From: Tabrizicola sp.
Lineage (GTDB): Bacteria > Pseudomonadota > Alphaproteobacteria > Rhodobacterales > Rhodobacteraceae
Direction: 5' to 3'
Assembly: GCF_016793705.1 (NCBI RefSeq)
Contig: NZ_JAEULO010000001.1
Coordinates: 62,001-126,000 of the forward strand
DNA: 64,000 bases
Shown: positions 1 to 8,061 of the stretch, one piece after another
Position numbering within the stretch: position 1 is the stretch's first letter
Layout: each line of letters opens with the position of its first letter
The notes under the pieces: model-generated
Database searches by the model: none
What the model saw: only the letters and a program-made list of their open reading frames with translations
What the model was told of the DNA's origin: nothing
Translations under genes and position numbers: made by a program

Positions 1-64
1 ACAGCGCGTTGACTTCTTGCACCGCGTGCAGGCGGTCGATGAGGTTGCGGATGCGGTGGAACAT
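1..64 (-). CDS. DUF1127-like small protein (N-terminus only)
   Basis: Only the first 21 codons lie in the window; the gene runs off the left edge. The start is the ATG read leftward from position 64. The visible peptide begins MFHRIRNLIDRL and continues HAVQEVNAL, which matches the usual beginning of short Rhodobacteraceae DUF1127-type proteins (about 50-70 residues). Members of this family are small, basic, often stress- or phosphate-responsive proteins with possible RNA-related roles; nothing here fixes a function. An Fnr-type palindrome lies about 60 bases upstream and suggests oxygen-dependent control. Confidence 0.55.
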   Translation of the reverse strand, partial: MFHRIRNLIDRLHAVQEVNAL

Positions 65-122
65 GGCGGGCTCCGGCTGGGCTGTGTGCCACCAGGATAG
101 GCCCGGATCGGGCCCATGGGCC

Positions 123-136
123 TTGATTTACGTCAA
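123..136. promoter_or_regulatory. Candidate Fnr/FnrL box
   Basis: The sequence TTGATTTACGTCAA fits the Fnr consensus TTGAY-N4-RTCAA in both half-sites. It sits about 60 bp upstream of the leftward DUF1127-type gene and about 80 bp past the end of ecm, so the DUF1127-type gene is the likely target. Binding is inferred from the match alone. Confidence 0.5.
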
Positions 137-214
137 GCCTTTTGGGGTGGCAGGTCACTCTCGTTGAGGGATTTCCATCAACGCACTGCGCGCAAGGAGC
201 GAAAGGCGGGCGAT

Positions 215-2179
215 CTATTCAGCGGCGACCTGGGCCGGATCGGCCAGTGTCACGAGGTCGAGCATGATGCGGTTCAGCTGGAAATCCTTCGGCGTGTAGA
301 CCTGGGCCACGCCCATCGCTTTCAGGGTCTTCGCATCGTCGTCGGGGATGATGCCTCCGACGACGAGGGGTTGGCTGAGGCCCGCCTCTTGCATCAGGTC
401 CAGCGTTTCGCGGATGAGCGGAAGGTGGCTGCCGGAGAGGATGGAAAGGCCGATCACATCGGGGGCCTTTTCGGCGGCGGCGGCGACGATTTCCTGCGGA
501 GTCAGGCGGATGCCGTCGTAGGTGATCTCGATCCCGCAGTCGCGGGCACGGGCGGCGATCTGCTCGGCGCCGTTGGAATGACCGTCGAGGCCGGGCTTGC
601 CGAGGAGAAGGCGGAGCGGGCGGCCGAGCTTTGTCGCCACGGCAGCCACGGCGTCGCGGACGGGCTCCAGGCCTTCGGTGCGGTTCGAGGGGTTGCGGGA
701 GACGCCGGTCGGGGCGCGGTATTCGCCGTAGAGTTGGCGCATCGTGCCGCCCCATTCGCCGGTGGTGACGCCGGCCTTTGCGCAGGCGATGGAGGCGGGC
801 ATGATATTCTCGCCCGACCGGGCGGCCTGCCGCAGTGCGGCGAGGGCTTCGGCGACCTTCGCCGGGTCGCGGCTTGCGCGCCAGTCGGCGAGGCGGGCGC
901 ATTGGTCGGCCTCGGCCTTGGGGTCGGCCGTCATGATCGCGCCGTCGCCGGTGGCGAGCGGCGAGGGTTCGGTGGTGGTGAAGCGGTTGACGCCGACGAC
1001 GCTGGTCTCGCCGGATTCGATCTTCGCGAGGCGTTCGGCATTGGCTTCGACCAGGCGGGACTTCATGTAGGCGATGGCGGCGACCGCACCCCCCATCGCA
1101 TCGATATGGGCAAGTTCCTCAAGCGCGCCACGCTTGAGGCTTTCGACCTTGCGGTCCACGGCGGGGTTGCCGTCGAAGAGGTCGTCGTATTCCAGAAGGT
1201 CGGTCTCATAGGCCAGGATCTGCTGCATCCGCAGCGACCATTGCTGGTCGAAGGGACGGGGCAGGCCAAGCGCCTCGTTCCAGGCGGGCAGCTGGACGGC
1301 ACGGGCGCGGGCGTTCTTCGACAGCGTGACGGCCAGCATTTCCAGGAGGATGCGGTAGACGTTGTTCTCTGGCTGCTGTTCGGTGAGGCCGAGCGAGTTG
1401 ACCTGGACCCCGTAGCGGAAACGGCGGAAGCGGGCGTCGGTGATGCCGTAGCGGGTTTCCAGAAGCTCGTCCCAGAGGGCGGTGAAGGCGCGCATCTTGC
1501 ACAGCTCGGTCACGAAACGGATGCCGGCATTGACAAAAAAGGACATTCTCCCCGCCATTGAGGGGAAATCTGCCGCTGGAACTTTCACTTTCAGATCATC
1601 GAGCACAGCGCAGGCAGTCGCCAGCGCGAAGGCCAGCTCTTGCTCCGGCGTGGCCCCGGCCTCTTGCAGGTGGTAGCTGCACACGTTCATCGGGTTCCAC
1701 TTCGGCAGGTGCTTGCCGGTATAGGCGGCGACGTCGGTGATGAGCCGAAGCGAGGGTTCGGGCGGCAGGATGTAGGTGCCGCGCGAGAGGTATTCCTTGA
1801 TGATGTCGTTCTGCACGGTGCCTTGCAGGGCGGCGATGTCGGCGCCCTGTTCCTCGGCCACGGCGATATACAGCGCCAGAAGCCAGGGGGCGGTGGCGTT
1901 GATCGTCATCGAGGTGTTCATCTGCTCCAGCGGAATGTCACGGAACAGCGTGCGCATGTCGCCGAGATGGGCGACGGGGACGCCGACCTTGCCAACCTCG
2001 CCCCGCGCGCGGGGATCGTCGCTGTCATAGCCGGTCTGCGTGGGCAGGTCGAAGGCGACGGAGAGGCCGGTCTGACCCTTGGCGAGGTTGCTGCGATAGA
2101 GCGCGTTCGAGGCGGCGGCGGTGGAGTGGCCGGCATAGGTACGGAAGAGCCAGGGCTGGTCCTTGGTCGGCTGGGTCAT
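215..2179 (-). CDS. ecm: Ethylmalonyl-CoA mutase (Ecm)
   Basis: This is a coenzyme B12-dependent acyl-CoA mutase that converts ethylmalonyl-CoA to methylsuccinyl-CoA in the ethylmalonyl-CoA pathway, a glyoxylate-cycle alternative for acetyl-CoA assimilation. The 654-residue product starts MTQPTKDQPWLFRTYAGHST and carries the acyl-CoA mutase barrel (QTGLSVAFDLPTQTGYDSD near residue 40). A C-terminal cobalamin-binding domain follows, with the DGHSNG base-off B12 motif at about residue 532. The reading frame extends six codons further upstream, but GAAGG just before the ATG at 2179 supports this start. ccr, which acts earlier in the same pathway, lies 2.4 kb away on the other strand. The sequence resembles ecm of Rhodobacter sphaeroides closely, which separates it from methylmalonyl-CoA mutase. 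Confidence 0.95.
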   Translation of the reverse strand: MTQPTKDQPWLFRTYAGHSTAAASNALYRSNLAKGQTGLSVAFDLPTQTGYDSDDPRARGEVGKVGVPVAHLGDMRTLFRDIPLEQMNTSMTINATAPWLLALYIAVAEEQGADIAALQGTVQNDIIKEYLSRGTYILPPEPSLRLITDVAAYTGKHLPKWNPMNVCSYHLQEAGATPEQELAFALATACAVLDDLKVKVPAADFPSMAGRMSFFVNAGIRFVTELCKMRAFTALWDELLETRYGITDARFRRFRYGVQVNSLGLTEQQPENNVYRILLEMLAVTLSKNARARAVQLPAWNEALGLPRPFDQQWSLRMQQILAYETDLLEYDDLFDGNPAVDRKVESLKRGALEELAHIDAMGGAVAAIAYMKSRLVEANAERLAKIESGETSVVGVNRFTTTEPSPLATGDGAIMTADPKAEADQCARLADWRASRDPAKVAEALAALRQAARSGENIMPASIACAKAGVTTGEWGGTMRQLYGEYRAPTGVSRNPSNRTEGLEPVRDAVAAVATKLGRPLRLLLGKPGLDGHSNGAEQIAARARDCGIEITYDGIRLTPQEIVAAAAEKAPDVIGLSILSGSHLPLIRETLDLMQEAGLSQPLVVGGIIPDDDAKTLKAMGVAQVYTPKDFQLNRIMLDLVTLADPAQVAAE

Positions 2180-2257
2180 CGCGGCACCTTCAGGCAAGAT
2201 AATTCCCGTGAAGGCAACCTATTCGGAATAAACTTGCGCGTCCAGATGCTGCACTGC

Positions 2258-2292
2258 AAAAAATTCGGGGCCGGGAGTCCGCGATCCCGGCC
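2258..2292 (-). terminator. Rho-independent terminator of the lectin-like gene
   Basis: Read on the minus strand, an 8-bp GC stem (GGCCGGGA with TCCCGGCC) with an 8-base loop is followed by CCGAA and a run of six T. It lies 10 bases past the stop of the lectin-like gene and separates it from ecm. Confidence 0.75.
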
Positions 2293-2301
2293 AGGGTGGC
2301 C

Positions 2302-2931
2302 TCAGTTCGCGGCGAAGCAGTAGAACAGCCCGTCGCCGCCGGTGCCGCGCAGGGCTTCCATTCCGCAGCCGCCGCGCGAGGCGTGCGACGAGTTCCAGGA
2401 TTTCGCCGCATCCGAGTCGTCGAGGCCCATGCGGTCGTGGTGGCCGACCATTCCGGCGGCCTCGACGGCATCGCTGGTCCAGTCCTCGCAGGTCTGCCCG
2501 GTGGCCACGGTGCCGTCGGGCAGCGAGCCGGTCAGCATGTCGTGGCGGTTCGGCTCGTCGCCGCGACCGTTCACCACCTCGCCCTTCTCGTTCAGCGCGG
2601 TGTCCTTGGTGAGGGCGTTGTCCGGCCCGTGCAGCGCGTCGACGCTGTCGGCGATGGTCACGCCGGCGGCGTTGACCCAGGGACCGGCGCCGATGCGGTC
2701 TCGGGCGTTCTCGGTCGAGGTCGAGAGATAGGCCCGCCAGGTCTTGCCGGTAATACCGGCAGCCTCGGCCAGCGCGGCGCAATGGGCGTCGGCCCCGGCA
2801 AGACCGCCCAGGTTGCCGCCGCTGCCGGGATTCGTGCTGGTGACGAAGAAGCTCATGCCGGGATCCTGCGCCTGCGCGGCGGTGGCGGCCAGCGCGACGC
2901 CGCACGCGAGGGTGATGGTTGCGAACCTCAT
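2302..2931 (-). CDS. Secreted lectin-like (DUF1554/endostatin-fold type) protein
   Basis: The 209-residue product has a clear Sec signal peptide (residues 1-22, ending ATAAQAQ). The mature part resembles the C-type-lectin/endostatin-like domain of secreted proteins such as DUF1554. It begins with FFVTSTNPG, followed by a GGLAGADAHC segment, a WRAYLST strand, and paired cysteines toward the C-terminus (TCEDW, GGCGM, FYCFA). The reading frame continues far upstream without a start signal; GGAGG seven to eight bases before the ATG at 2931 fixes the start. It is a single gene with its own terminator, divergent from the acyltransferase gene. Export is well supported; ligand and role are unknown, and the family assignment is from memory of related sequences. 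Confidence 0.65.
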   Translation of the reverse strand: MRFATITLACGVALAATAAQAQDPGMSFFVTSTNPGSGGNLGGLAGADAHCAALAEAAGITGKTWRAYLSTSTENARDRIGAGPWVNAAGVTIADSVDALHGPDNALTKDTALNEKGEVVNGRGDEPNRHDMLTGSLPDGTVATGQTCEDWTSDAVEAAGMVGHHDRMGLDDSDAAKSWNSSHASRGGCGMEALRGTGGDGLFYCFAAN

Positions 2932-3112
2932 CTGCCGTTTCCTCCATGTTTCTGCCGGGACCAGCACCGGCGGGCGCAGGGTAACACAGCCCGCGCCGCA
3001 TCCTTTTGTCACGCCTTGGTGAGCAGGCGATCCCCGCCAAAGATCATCGCGGTGGCGGGGCGGGCGGCGTTCCGCTAAGCCTTGGAGACCAAACGGAGGG
3101 TGTCCACACCGC

Positions 3113-4471
3113 ATGATGAGAACGGTCGAACTGCCGCTCTGGCTGTTCCTGCTGATCATCGCCTTCGCGGTGACCTCTTTCGTCCTGCATTTCCTGTTCC
3201 CCTCGGTGCGCTGGTTCTTTCGCCGCCGGGCCGAGAAGGCGCTGTCGCGGTTGAACGCGCGGCTGGACCGGAAGATCGACCTGTTCAAGCTGGCGCAAAG
3301 GTCGGACATGGTGGCGCGGCTGGCCTATGACCAGAAGGTGGTCGAGGCGGCGATGCTCCATGCGGCGGAAACCGGGGTGCCGGGGGAGGTCGCCTTCGAG
3401 GAGGCGCATCGCTATGCGCGCGAGATCGTGCCCGGGTTTTCGGCGACGGTCTATTTCGGCTTCGGCACGCGGGCGGCGAAATGGCTTTCGCGGCTGCTGT
3501 TCCGGGTGCGGGTCGGCAAGGTCGACCGGGCGCTGGAGCGGATCGACCCGAAGGCCACGGTGATCTTCGTGATGAACCATCGGTCGAACGTCGACTATGT
3601 GCTGGTGACATGGCTGGTCGCCGGGCGATCTGCCGTAAGTTACGCGGTGGGGGAATGGGCGCGGGTCTGGCCGCTGTCGGCGCTGATCCGGTCGATGGGG
3701 GCCTATTTCATCCGGCGGGGCAGCCGGAATGCGCTCTATCGCAAGGTGCTGGCGCGCTATGTGCAGATGGCGACCGAGGAGGGCACGACGCAGGCGATGT
3801 TCCCGGAAGGGGGGCTGTCGCTGGACGGGCGGGTGGGACCGGCGAAGCTGGGGCTGATCAGCTATATCGTCGAGGGCTGGACGCCCCTGTCGCGCGACGT
3901 GGTCTTTGTGCCGGTGGGGCTGGCCTATGACCGGGTGCTGGAGGACCGGGTGCTGGTCGAGGCGGCGCAGTCGGGCACGCGGCGGTTCAGGAACCGGCCG
4001 CTCTGGGTGGCGCTGCACGCGCTGCGCTTCCTGTGGGCGCGATTCCGGGGGCGGACGAAGGGATTCGGGACGGCGGCGGCGGGGTTCGGGGCGCCGGTCA
4101 GCTTGCGCGATCATCTGGCGGCGGGGGGCACGGTCGAGGCGCTGGGCGAGCGGTTGATGGCGGCGATTGCGGCAGTGGTGCCGGTGCTGCCGGTGCCGCT
4201 GGTGGCGAAGGCGCTGGGCGAGGGGACGGCGAGCCGGGACGAGCTGCTGGCGCGGGTCGAAGCGCTGGTCGGGGGCCTGACGGCTGCTGGGGCGGTGCTG
4301 AAGCTGCCGCCGCAGGGCCTGGGCGCGGCACTGGACGAGGGGCTGGCGCCGCTGATCCGGCGCGGGCTGGTGAGCGAGGGGTTGCAGCCGGTGGCAGCGG
4401 AGCGCGCGCTTCTTGCGTTCTATGCCGCCTCGGTGCCGGACATCGGTGTCGCTGCGACGCCGCAGACATAA
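3113..4471 (+). CDS. Glycerol-3-phosphate/1-acylglycerol-3-phosphate acyltransferase (PlsB/PlsC type)
   Basis: This predicted membrane-associated acyltransferase of phospholipid synthesis has 452 residues. One N-terminal membrane segment (about residues 8-33) precedes the acyltransferase domain. The catalytic HX4D motif is NHRSNVD at 155-161 and the substrate-binding block is FPEGGLSLDGR near residue 227. The domain is followed by a long C-terminal part, as in PlsB-like enzymes and unlike the short PlsC. ATG occurs twice at the start; GGAGG lies about 12 bases upstream, rather far. Whether it acylates glycerol-3-phosphate or its 1-acyl form cannot be decided from sequence alone. Confidence 0.8.
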   Translation: MMRTVELPLWLFLLIIAFAVTSFVLHFLFPSVRWFFRRRAEKALSRLNARLDRKIDLFKLAQRSDMVARLAYDQKVVEAAMLHAAETGVPGEVAFEEAHRYAREIVPGFSATVYFGFGTRAAKWLSRLLFRVRVGKVDRALERIDPKATVIFVMNHRSNVDYVLVTWLVAGRSAVSYAVGEWARVWPLSALIRSMGAYFIRRGSRNALYRKVLARYVQMATEEGTTQAMFPEGGLSLDGRVGPAKLGLISYIVEGWTPLSRDVVFVPVGLAYDRVLEDRVLVEAAQSGTRRFRNRPLWVALHALRFLWARFRGRTKGFGTAAAGFGAPVSLRDHLAAGGTVEALGERLMAAIAAVVPVLPVPLVAKALGEGTASRDELLARVEALVGGLTAAGAVLKLPPQGLGAALDEGLAPLIRRGLVSEGLQPVAAERALLAFYAASVPDIGVAATPQT

Positions 4472-4568
4472 AATTTCAAGAATACCCGATCAGACTATTG
4501 CAAAGTTGCGCGATGGGGGTTTATCTGCGGGCAAGAGCGCGGCGATTCTGCGGCGCGGCATCTGGCTT

Positions 4569-4573
4569 GGAGG
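4569..4573 (+). promoter_or_regulatory. Ribosome binding site that bears on the ccr start
   Basis: GGAGG stands only three bases before the ATG at 4577 but six before the TTG at 4580. The TTG start would give a protein beginning (M)ALDTQ, matching the MALDVQ start of R. sphaeroides Ccr. Spacing therefore favours TTG, codon preference favours ATG. Confidence 0.55.
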
Positions 4574-4576
4574 CTC

Positions 4577-5872
4577 ATGTTGGCTTTGGACACGCAAACC
4601 GCACCCCTGATCTACGACGCGCCGAAGAAGGATCTGTACGAGCTGGGCGAGATGCCCCCGATGGGTCATGTGCCGAAGCAGATGTATGCCTGGGCGATCC
4701 GCCGCGAGCGCCATGGCGCCCCGGAGCAGGCCATGGTGCAGGAGGTGGTCGATACCTGGGCCATCGACAGCCACGAGGTTCTGGTCCTGGTGATGGCGGC
4801 AGGCGTCAACTACAACGGCGTCTGGGCGGGCCTCGGGCAGCCGATCTCGCCTTTCGACGGACACAAGGCGGCCTATCACATCGCAGGCTCGGATGCCGCG
4901 GGTATCGTCTGGGCGGTGGGCGACAAGGTGAAGCGCTGGAAGGTCGGCGATGAGGTGGTGATCCACTGCAATCAGGACGACGGCGACGACGAGGAGTGCA
5001 ACGGCGGCGACCCGATGTTCTCGCCCAGCCAGCGCATCTGGGGGTATGAGACGCCGGACGGGTCGTTCAGCCAGTTCACCCGGGTGCAGGCGCAGCAGCT
5101 GATGCCGCGCCCGAAGCACCTGACCTGGGAGGAATCGGCCTGCTACACGCTGACGCTGGCGACGGCCTATCGGATGCTCTTCGGCCACGCACCGCATGAC
5201 CTGCAGCCGGGGCAGAACGTGCTGGTCTGGGGTTCGTCGGGGGGGCTTGGCTCCTATGCCATCCAGCTGATCAACACCGCGGGGGCGAATGCGATCGGAG
5301 TGATCAGCGACGAATCGAAGCGCGACTTCGTCATGTCGCTGGGCGCGAAGGGCGTGATCAATCGCAACGAGTTCAAGTGCTGGGGTCAGCTGCCGAAGGT
5401 GAACAGCGAGGAATACAATGCCTGGCTGAAAGAGGCGCGCAAGTTCGGCAAGGCGATCTGGGACATCACCGGCAAGGGGGTGAACGTCGACATGGTGTTC
5501 GAGCATCCCGGCGAGGCGACCTTCCCGGTGTCGTCGCTGGTGTGCAAGAAGGGCGGCATGGTGGTGATTTGCGCCGGGACCAGCGGCTTCAACTGCACCT
5601 TCGACGTGCGGTATATGTGGATGCACCAGAAGCGCCTGCAGGGCAGCCATTTCGCGCATCTGAAGCAGGCGGCGGCGGCAAACAAGCTGATGTGCGAGCG
5701 CAGGCTCGACCCCTGCATGTCCGAGGTCTTCCCCTGGGCCGAGATTCCGCGGGCGCATACGCTGATGTGGAAGAACCAGCACAAGCCCGGCAACATGGCG
5801 GTGCTGGTGCAGGCGCCGCGCACCGGATTGCGGACCTTCGAGGACACGCTTGAGGCGAGTAAATTGAGCTAA
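4577..5872 (+). CDS. ccr: Crotonyl-CoA carboxylase/reductase (Ccr)
   Basis: This is the signature enzyme of the ethylmalonyl-CoA pathway. It reductively carboxylates crotonyl-CoA with NADPH and CO2 to ethylmalonyl-CoA in the cytoplasm. The 431-residue protein is a medium-chain dehydrogenase. Its N-terminal substrate domain carries VMAAGVNYNG near residue 75 and the acidic insertion DDGDDEECNGGDPMF near 134. The nucleotide-binding fold has GSSGGLGSYA, and the C-terminus has MWMHQKRLQGSHFA, all typical of Ccr rather than simple quinone reductases. The start may be the TTG one codon downstream (see the ribosome binding site entry). A small conserved gene follows on the same strand. Identity is very secure from near-continuous similarity to known Ccr. 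Confidence 0.96.
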   Translation: MLALDTQTAPLIYDAPKKDLYELGEMPPMGHVPKQMYAWAIRRERHGAPEQAMVQEVVDTWAIDSHEVLVLVMAAGVNYNGVWAGLGQPISPFDGHKAAYHIAGSDAAGIVWAVGDKVKRWKVGDEVVIHCNQDDGDDEECNGGDPMFSPSQRIWGYETPDGSFSQFTRVQAQQLMPRPKHLTWEESACYTLTLATAYRMLFGHAPHDLQPGQNVLVWGSSGGLGSYAIQLINTAGANAIGVISDESKRDFVMSLGAKGVINRNEFKCWGQLPKVNSEEYNAWLKEARKFGKAIWDITGKGVNVDMVFEHPGEATFPVSSLVCKKGGMVVICAGTSGFNCTFDVRYMWMHQKRLQGSHFAHLKQAAAANKLMCERRLDPCMSEVFPWAEIPRAHTLMWKNQHKPGNMAVLVQAPRTGLRTFEDTLEASKLS

Positions 5873-5994
5873 GTTCTACCTTTAACAACCAATTCACCCA
5901 TCGTTCGGATATCTGTGCTTAAGTGAGTTGCCATGGGTTCAGGCCACGCAAGGACCTGACCCCGGGCGGCACGGATTTCTGGCCGAGGGACTTC

Positions 5995-6183
5995 ATGCGC
6001 CACGACTGGGTCTTCGACGTGTTGTCGGATCTTCTTGCCTATGCGACCCGGAACGGCCTGCCCCGGCTGGCGGCCAAGGTGTCGGAAACGATCGAAGAGG
6101 CGCGGAGCGAGATTGCCCATTCTGACGAGGGGCCGGACGAGCCGCCGCAAGCCCCGCCAGCCAAAGGGCGCAGGATCCACTGA
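5995..6183 (+). CDS. Small conserved protein downstream of ccr
   Basis: A 62-residue product begins MRHDWVFDVLSDLLAYATRNGLP and continues RLAAKVSETIEEA. The pattern HDW-DVL-DL---A--NGL--LA is one I recall from short Rhodobacteraceae proteins of unknown function. The frame is open further upstream, but the conserved part starts at this ATG. The C-terminal 20 residues are proline-rich and low in complexity. It lies 122 bases behind ccr on the same strand and 39 bases before the helicase gene. No function can be assigned; it may be a helical cytoplasmic protein. Confidence 0.5.
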   Translation: MRHDWVFDVLSDLLAYATRNGLPRLAAKVSETIEEARSEIAHSDEGPDEPPQAPPAKGRRIH

Positions 6184-6222
6184 CCGCTACCGCTTGGGCC
6201 GAGCAGGGGCTATGATCGCAGG

Positions 6223-7743
6223 ATGCAGGCCCCCGCGCTGACCTTTTCCGACGACCAGGCCGAGGCCTATGACCGGCTGGCGGTCGCGTTCCTGGGTGCG
6301 GGGATCGACCTGGCCGAGGGGGAACTTACCCCGATGGCCGAGGGGCGGACGAGCGTCCTGGCGGTGGTGGGCAAGGCCGGGTCGGGCAAGACGATGCTGC
6401 TTGCGGAGCTGTATCGCGGGCTGAAAGCCGCGGGGGTCGAGGTGGTCTCGGGCGATTACGAGGGCCGCAGGCGGAAGGATCGCCGGACGCTGGCGATCCT
6501 GGCACCGACGAACAAGGCGGCATCGGTGCTGCGGCTGCGGGGGGTGCCGGCGACGACGATCCACCGCATCCTCTATACCCCGGTCTATGACCCGGAATAC
6601 GAGAAGATCGCCGAATGGCTGGCGGGGACGGGGACGCGGCCGACGGTCGAAGGACTGACCGAGGTGGCGCTGGATCGGGCCTATGCCTTCTACCAGCAGG
6701 TTGCGAGCATTCCGGGGGCACTGGCGGCGGCGGGGCTGAAGGGTAGCGACTTCATCAAGGGCTGGAAGCGGCGGGAAGAGCCGCTGGACGTGGGCTTCGT
6801 CGACGAAAGCTCGATGCTGGATGAGCGGCAGTTCGAGGACCTGCGCGAGATTTTCCCGACGCTGGTCCTGTTCGGCGATCCTGCGCAGTTGGCCCCGGTT
6901 GGGCAATCGGGCGAGATGGTGTTCGACAAGCTGTCCGAAGGGCGGAAGCTGATCCTGCATCGCATCCACCGGCAGAGCGAGGACAACCCGATCCTGGACC
7001 TGGCGCACGCGCTGGGGGACGAGCGGATCGGATTCGAGGACTTCGAGGCGCTGGTCCAGGAAAGGTCCCGCGCCGACAACCGGGTGGTCTGGGCGGAACG
7101 GGTCGAGGCGGCGCTGATGGCGCGCTCGCCGGTGCTGGTCTGGCGCAATGTCACCCGGGTGCGGCTGATCCAGGCGTTCCGCAATGCCTATGGCGCGCCG
7201 GAGGATCAGCTTCTGCCGGGCGAGCCGCTGATCTGCGACGGGATCGAACTGCCACTGAAGCACAGGAAGAAGCGCATCGATCTTGAGGCGCGGGGCCTGA
7301 TCAAGGGCGCGCAGGTGATCTATCTGGGCGAGGGCAACCGGCAGGGCTTTGCCCGGCTGCATGTGGTGGGGGCCGAGGAGCCGCAGGTCAGCGCGGCCAG
7401 TATCATCAAGATCGAGAGGCCTGACGAGGAGGAGCCCTTCATCCCCCATGCGGCCGGGATGGGCGCGGCCTTCCTGCACGGCGCGGCGGTGACGATCCAC
7501 AAGGCGCAAGGGTCGCAGTGGGAGGAGGTGCAGGTCTTCGCGCCCGACCTATACGCCGCCGCGCAATCGGGGCGGTCCGAGGCTGGTGTGCCGCTCTGGA
7601 AGCGGCTGGCCTATGTGGCGATCACCCGGGCGCAGCACCGGCTGTACTGGGTGGTGCGGAACCGCCTGGCACGCCCCTCGGCGCCGTTGTCGGTGGAGGA
7701 CCTGAAGCGCGAGCCGTCGCCCTTGGCCCTGGGCCAGGAGTGA
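6223..7743 (+). CDS. ATP-dependent RecD-like DNA helicase
   Basis: A superfamily 1 helicase of 506 residues. It has Walker A GKAGSGKT at about 50-57, a TNKAASVLRLRG motif Ia region, Walker B-type VGFVDESSML near residue 192, and LFGDPAQLAPVG (motif III). Near the C-terminus are ATIHKAQGSQW-like AVTIHKAQGSQW and YVAITRAQHRLYW (motifs V and VI). This set is typical of RecD2/exonuclease V alpha-like 5'-3' helicases. There are no RecB or RecC genes nearby, so it is probably a stand-alone RecD-like enzyme. The start ATG at 6223 follows GCAGG. Confidence 0.82.
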   Translation: MQAPALTFSDDQAEAYDRLAVAFLGAGIDLAEGELTPMAEGRTSVLAVVGKAGSGKTMLLAELYRGLKAAGVEVVSGDYEGRRRKDRRTLAILAPTNKAASVLRLRGVPATTIHRILYTPVYDPEYEKIAEWLAGTGTRPTVEGLTEVALDRAYAFYQQVASIPGALAAAGLKGSDFIKGWKRREEPLDVGFVDESSMLDERQFEDLREIFPTLVLFGDPAQLAPVGQSGEMVFDKLSEGRKLILHRIHRQSEDNPILDLAHALGDERIGFEDFEALVQERSRADNRVVWAERVEAALMARSPVLVWRNVTRVRLIQAFRNAYGAPEDQLLPGEPLICDGIELPLKHRKKRIDLEARGLIKGAQVIYLGEGNRQGFARLHVVGAEEPQVSAASIIKIERPDEEEPFIPHAAGMGAAFLHGAAVTIHKAQGSQWEEVQVFAPDLYAAAQSGRSEAGVPLWKRLAYVAITRAQHRLYWVVRNRLARPSAPLSVEDLKREPSPLALGQE

Positions 7744-7798
7744 GGCTTTTCCTTGCCGGTCCGGCGGGCTAGAGTCCGGTCCAAGAATGGAGGCCCCG

Positions 7799-8035
7799 AT
7801 GGCTTTGGTTTTCGTCCAGTTCCGCTGCACCCCCGGCCAGACCTACGAGGTCGCCAATGCGATCTGGGACCGGGAAGTGGTGAGCGAGCTGTATTCGACC
7901 AGCGGCGACTATGACCTGATCGCCAAGGTCTATATCCCCGAGGGCGAGGATACCGGGCATTACCTGTCCTCGCGGTTGTTCGACATTCCAGGCATCCAGC
8001 GGACGCTGACCACGATGACCTTCAAGGCGTTCTGA
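7799..8035 (+). CDS. Stand-alone AsnC/Lrp ligand-binding (RAM) domain protein
   Basis: The 78-residue product (MALVFVQFRCTPG, then DLIAKVYIPEGED and IPGIQRTLTTMTF) is the effector-binding half of an Lrp/AsnC regulator without the DNA-binding helix-turn-helix. Such single-domain proteins form oligomers and bind amino acids, and may act as sensors or partners of full regulators. An in-frame ATG lies 12 bases upstream, but that triplet overlaps the GGAGG that serves the ATG at 7799, so the inner start is chosen. It converges with pyrD. Confidence 0.8.
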   Translation: MALVFVQFRCTPGQTYEVANAIWDREVVSELYSTSGDYDLIAKVYIPEGEDTGHYLSSRLFDIPGIQRTLTTMTFKAF

Positions 8036-8061
8036 TCGGCCAAGAAGAACTGGTTCCTGGC

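Noticed and set aside
116..1561. Long plus-strand open frame of 481 codons opposite ecm
   Set aside because: It is the antisense shadow of a clear enzyme gene in GC-rich DNA; its composition is Gly/Ala/Asp-rich without any domain.
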